DNA from: Candidatus Aenigmatarchaeota archaeon
Lineage (GTDB): Archaea > Aenigmatarchaeota > Aenigmatarchaeia > CG10238-14 > SpSt-28
Reading direction: 5' to 3'
Length of the DNA stretch: 21,754 nucleotides
NCBI GenBank assembly: GCA_021161995.1
Contig: JAGGZO010000070.1
Span: forward strand, 1 to 21,754
Shown here piece after piece: positions 19,479 through 21,754 of this stretch (positions within the stretch are counted from its first letter, which is position 1; the number at the start of each line of letters is the position of its first letter). The notes under the pieces were generated by a model. It was given only the letters and a program-made list of their open reading frames with translations. It was not told where the DNA came from and ran no database searches. Both the position numbers and the translations under genes were made by a program.

Positions 19479-21656
19479 CTATAGATCTTTAAGAGATTTC
19501 TGTTTTTCATTGATTGCCAATTGATCTTTAACTTTCTTTGCAATTTTTGGACCGAGAATAAATGATAGTGTTGCAGATGGTATTTTTCTCAATTGGTCTA
19601 TTGTCCTTATCCCATGCATAAATAATTTTCTTGCACGAACCCTACCTATACCTTCCAATCTAACAAATTTTAGCAGCTCTTCTTTAACACCATACCTAAC
19701 TCTAGTCCTTAGTTTGTTGATATCGGAAATCATATTCATAGCTTTTGATAATCTAGCCAATTCGGCTAAAGAATAAAACATCCAATCTGCTATTTCTATC
19801 ATACCTCTCAAATCACCCGGTGTTATGTTGTATTTTTTGACAATATCATTTTCTGGCAATTCATTTATCCAATCGTACAATATTTTAGCAATTTTAACTG
19901 ACGGTACAAAGTACTCAAACTCTAAATCCCATTCCGATGGCACATTAAACAAGAATTTGTTTTCATTAGAAATAATAAAGGAAATTATTTTATCAAATTC
20001 CCTATTACCCACACGAGTCAAAAATCTCATTTCGCTTGTGTTAGCTATCAGCGAGAGCAAAGAAAATTCATCATAGTTACTCTTCTCTTCACTGTATTTG
20101 GTGATACCATTTATCAATAGGTTTGCACTCTTCGGATCTAAATATAGTTCTGATACCCTCTTACCAAGAGTAGTTATTTTAAGTAAATTGTTTTTTACTT
20201 CAACAAACTTCCAGTCATTCAATTTATCGATGATTTGATGTATTCTATCCAGTATTTCTGAAACATCTCCATACTGAAATGCAAAGAATGTTCTAGAAAA
20301 AAATTCATTCAACCCTTCTTTTCTAACTTGCCTTTCTATAGAGATAAATGCTAGTGTTTGAGATCTCAAAACAAGCTCATTCCCAAGTTTAGATTTGAGT
20401 TCCTCTGGTTCACCATATATAAACCTTGTGAAAATTTCATCCATCATTTCTTCATTCTTAGCAATAGTTAATGCAATACCCTCTTTATCATATTTTGGCC
20501 TACCAGCTCTACCGACCATCTGAATGTATTCGAGAACGGGAATATAGTATGTACCAATTCCAGGATAATATCTTTTAAGGTCTCTTATAACCACACAATA
20601 ACTTGGTAAGTTAACGCCATATGCTAAACCAGTAGTTGCAACAATAACCTTTATTAAACCTTTTCTGAAGTTTTCTTCTATTATCTTTCTTTGTTTGTAA
20701 AGCAATCCAGAATGATGGAAAGCTATACCTTTTTTAATTAATTCAGCCAATCTTTTACATTGGTCTGTTGGAGATTCTAAAACAGAGATTATTTCGTTTG
20801 ATATCTTAGCTAACTCAGATCTTTCTTTTTCATCTATGTATTTTTCAACTACATCAGATAATTTATTTGCAAGTTGTTCTGTTTTTTTACGTGTAGACAC
20901 AAAAAACAATGTCTGCTTTTTCTTTTTGCCCAAAACAAATCTAGTTATTTTTTCTTCTGGAGTTATACCTTGCTTTATCGAAATTTCTTTACCATCAGAA
21001 AATTTTATAAGATCTTCCAGCAAAACACCTTCAACTAATTTAACTGGTCTAAAATCACTAATTACATATTCAGCATTCAACCACTCAGCAAGTTCATCTA
21101 CATTAGCTATAGTTGCTGACAAAGCTATTATCTGAACGTTTTTAAACATCTCTTTCACTCTCGTTAGCACAATTTCTAGCGTTGGTCCTCTGGAAGGGTC
21201 ATTTATCATGTGAACTTCATCAATAACAACCAAACCTATATCGTTCATCCAATGTGCTTTATGCCTGATCAACGAATCAAATTTTTCAACAGTACAAACT
21301 ATTATATCGTAGTTCTCCAAATACGGGTCAGCGCTATCATAATCACCGATGCTCAAAGCAACCCTGTATCTATCAAAATATTCCCTAAACTCGTCGTACT
21401 TTTCATTCGCAAGAGATACTAATGGGACCAGATATACAATTTTCCTTCTTTTTTTCAGATGAGGGAAAAACGCAAACATCGAAATAAGTGTTTTACCACT
21501 CGCAGTAGGGACAGCAACAACAAAATTCTTACCATTTAACAAGCCTTTCTTTAAAACATTTTCTTGATGTTTGTAAAGTTTGCCTATATCTTTAGATTTA
21601 AGTTTTTCGATAAACCAATCTTCTATTCCGTACTTTGAGAGTTTTTCAACATTCAC
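19479..21656 (-). CDS. hel308: Hel308 superfamily 2 DNA helicase
   Basis: A 3'-5' helicase acting at stalled replication forks, 725 residues. Visible motifs are the N-terminal Q-motif region (YGIEDWF...LYKHQ), Walker A VPTASGKT (49-56), Walker B DEVH (146-149), LSATI (179-183), FHHSG (313-317), TTGLAYGVNLP (341-351) and motif VI QMVGRAGRP (379-387). A winged helix and ratchet domain follow, and a C-terminal helix-hairpin-helix (EGIGRVRARKLFMHGI, about 663-680) ends the protein. The length matches the family. It is divergent from Kae1, 42 bases away, and convergent with tRNA-Pro with no spacer. Confidence 0.97.
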   Translation of the reverse strand: MNVEKLSKYGIEDWFIEKLKSKDIGKLYKHQENVLKKGLLNGKNFVVAVPTASGKTLISMFAFFPHLKKRRKIVYLVPLVSLANEKYDEFREYFDRYRVALSIGDYDSADPYLENYDIIVCTVEKFDSLIRHKAHWMNDIGLVVIDEVHMINDPSRGPTLEIVLTRVKEMFKNVQIIALSATIANVDELAEWLNAEYVISDFRPVKLVEGVLLEDLIKFSDGKEISIKQGITPEEKITRFVLGKKKKQTLFFVSTRKKTEQLANKLSDVVEKYIDEKERSELAKISNEIISVLESPTDQCKRLAELIKKGIAFHHSGLLYKQRKIIEENFRKGLIKVIVATTGLAYGVNLPSYCVVIRDLKRYYPGIGTYYIPVLEYIQMVGRAGRPKYDKEGIALTIAKNEEMMDEIFTRFIYGEPEELKSKLGNELVLRSQTLAFISIERQVRKEGLNEFFSRTFFAFQYGDVSEILDRIHQIIDKLNDWKFVEVKNNLLKITTLGKRVSELYLDPKSANLLINGITKYSEEKSNYDEFSLLSLIANTSEMRFLTRVGNREFDKIISFIISNENKFLFNVPSEWDLEFEYFVPSVKIAKILYDWINELPENDIVKKYNITPGDLRGMIEIADWMFYSLAELARLSKAMNMISDINKLRTRVRYGVKEELLKFVRLEGIGRVRARKLFMHGIRTIDQLRKIPSATLSFILGPKIAKKVKDQLAINEKQKSLKDL

Positions 21657-21667
21657 AAAAAATAATT

Positions 21668-21677
21668 GTTTATAACA
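21668..21677. promoter_or_regulatory. TATA-like element in the Hel308-Kae1 divergent gap
   Basis: GTTTATAACA lies 22-31 bases before the Kae1 ATG at 21699 and 12-21 bases before the Hel308 ATG on the other strand. It best fits a leaderless Kae1 transcript and may be shared. Confidence 0.4.
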
Positions 21678-21698
21678 TTTAATTCAAAGAAAGCAATT

Positions 21699-21754
21699 AT
21701 GATTTCTCTTGGAATAGAATCAACAGCCCATACGATTGGTATAGGCATTATAGA
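21699..21754 (+). CDS. kae1: Kae1 (KEOPS catalytic subunit), 5' end only
   Basis: The first 18 codons before the window edge give MISLGIESTAHTIGIGII, the start of Kae1/TsaD/Qri7 proteins (LGIEGTAHTxG in archaea). Kae1 attaches the threonylcarbamoyl group to A37 of ANN-reading tRNAs within the KEOPS complex. Whether it is fused to the Bud32 kinase, as in some euryarchaea, cannot be seen here. Confidence 0.9.
   Translation, partial: MISLGIESTAHTIGIGII

Overview
This is a compact, AT-rich archaeal chromosome segment. It carries archaeal-type ribosomal proteins (uS11, uS4, uS13, eL24, eS28, L7Ae, uL11, uL1, uL10, aL12), RNA polymerase subunit D with a ferredoxin-like Fe-S insert, Spt5, SecE, FtsZ, the box C/D RNP pair Nop5 and fibrillarin, Hel308 and the first codons of Kae1. 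Three GC-rich tRNA genes (Ala-GGC, Leu-UAG, Pro-CGG) lack an encoded CCA. The gene content fits a euryarchaeal or DPANN-type archaeon. I cannot place the lineage more finely by eye, although the tight packing and many small proteins suggest a reduced genome. TATA-like boxes often sit about 20-35 bp from the start codon, so many first genes look leaderless or nearly so. Inner operon genes tend to have GGTG or GAGG ribosome sites.

Layout. Bases 1-3180 (+) hold an unknown protein, a stomatin-like SPFH protein, a two-helix membrane protein and a PAP2 phosphatase fused to a Sec59-type CTP-dependent lipid kinase. Bases 3190-6650 (-) hold S13-S4-S11, tRNA-Ala, a Cas4-like nuclease and L7Ae-S28e-L24e. 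Bases 6700-8090 (-) hold a MEMO-family protein and a secreted cysteine-containing protein. Bases 8200-8670 (+) hold a winged-helix regulator and a 40-residue, almost purely Lys/Ala/Ser/Arg protein. A tyrosine recombinase follows at 8688-9521 (-). Bases 9600-11270 (+) hold rpoD, tRNA-Leu and a long FKBP isomerase. Bases 11320-15630 (+) are the FtsZ-SecE-Spt5-L11-(66-residue membrane protein)-L1-L10-L12 cluster. Next come a zinc-ribbon protein (+), Nop5-fibrillarin (-), a DUF131-TrmI-DUF371-tRNA-Pro series (+), Hel308 (-) and the start of Kae1 (+).

Most of the window is the archaeal information-processing core: ribosome assembly, rRNA 2'-O-methylation, tRNA modification, transcription elongation and protein secretion. 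The accessory material is at the left edge (membrane and lipid-carrier block) and at 7550-9560 (secreted protein, regulator, polylysine protein, recombinase with a palindrome upstream). The most distinctive gene is the phosphatase-kinase fusion, which could carry out two steps of polyprenol carrier recycling in one polypeptide. No stretch over 300 bases lacks a gene, and no CRISPR array or insertion sequence was seen.
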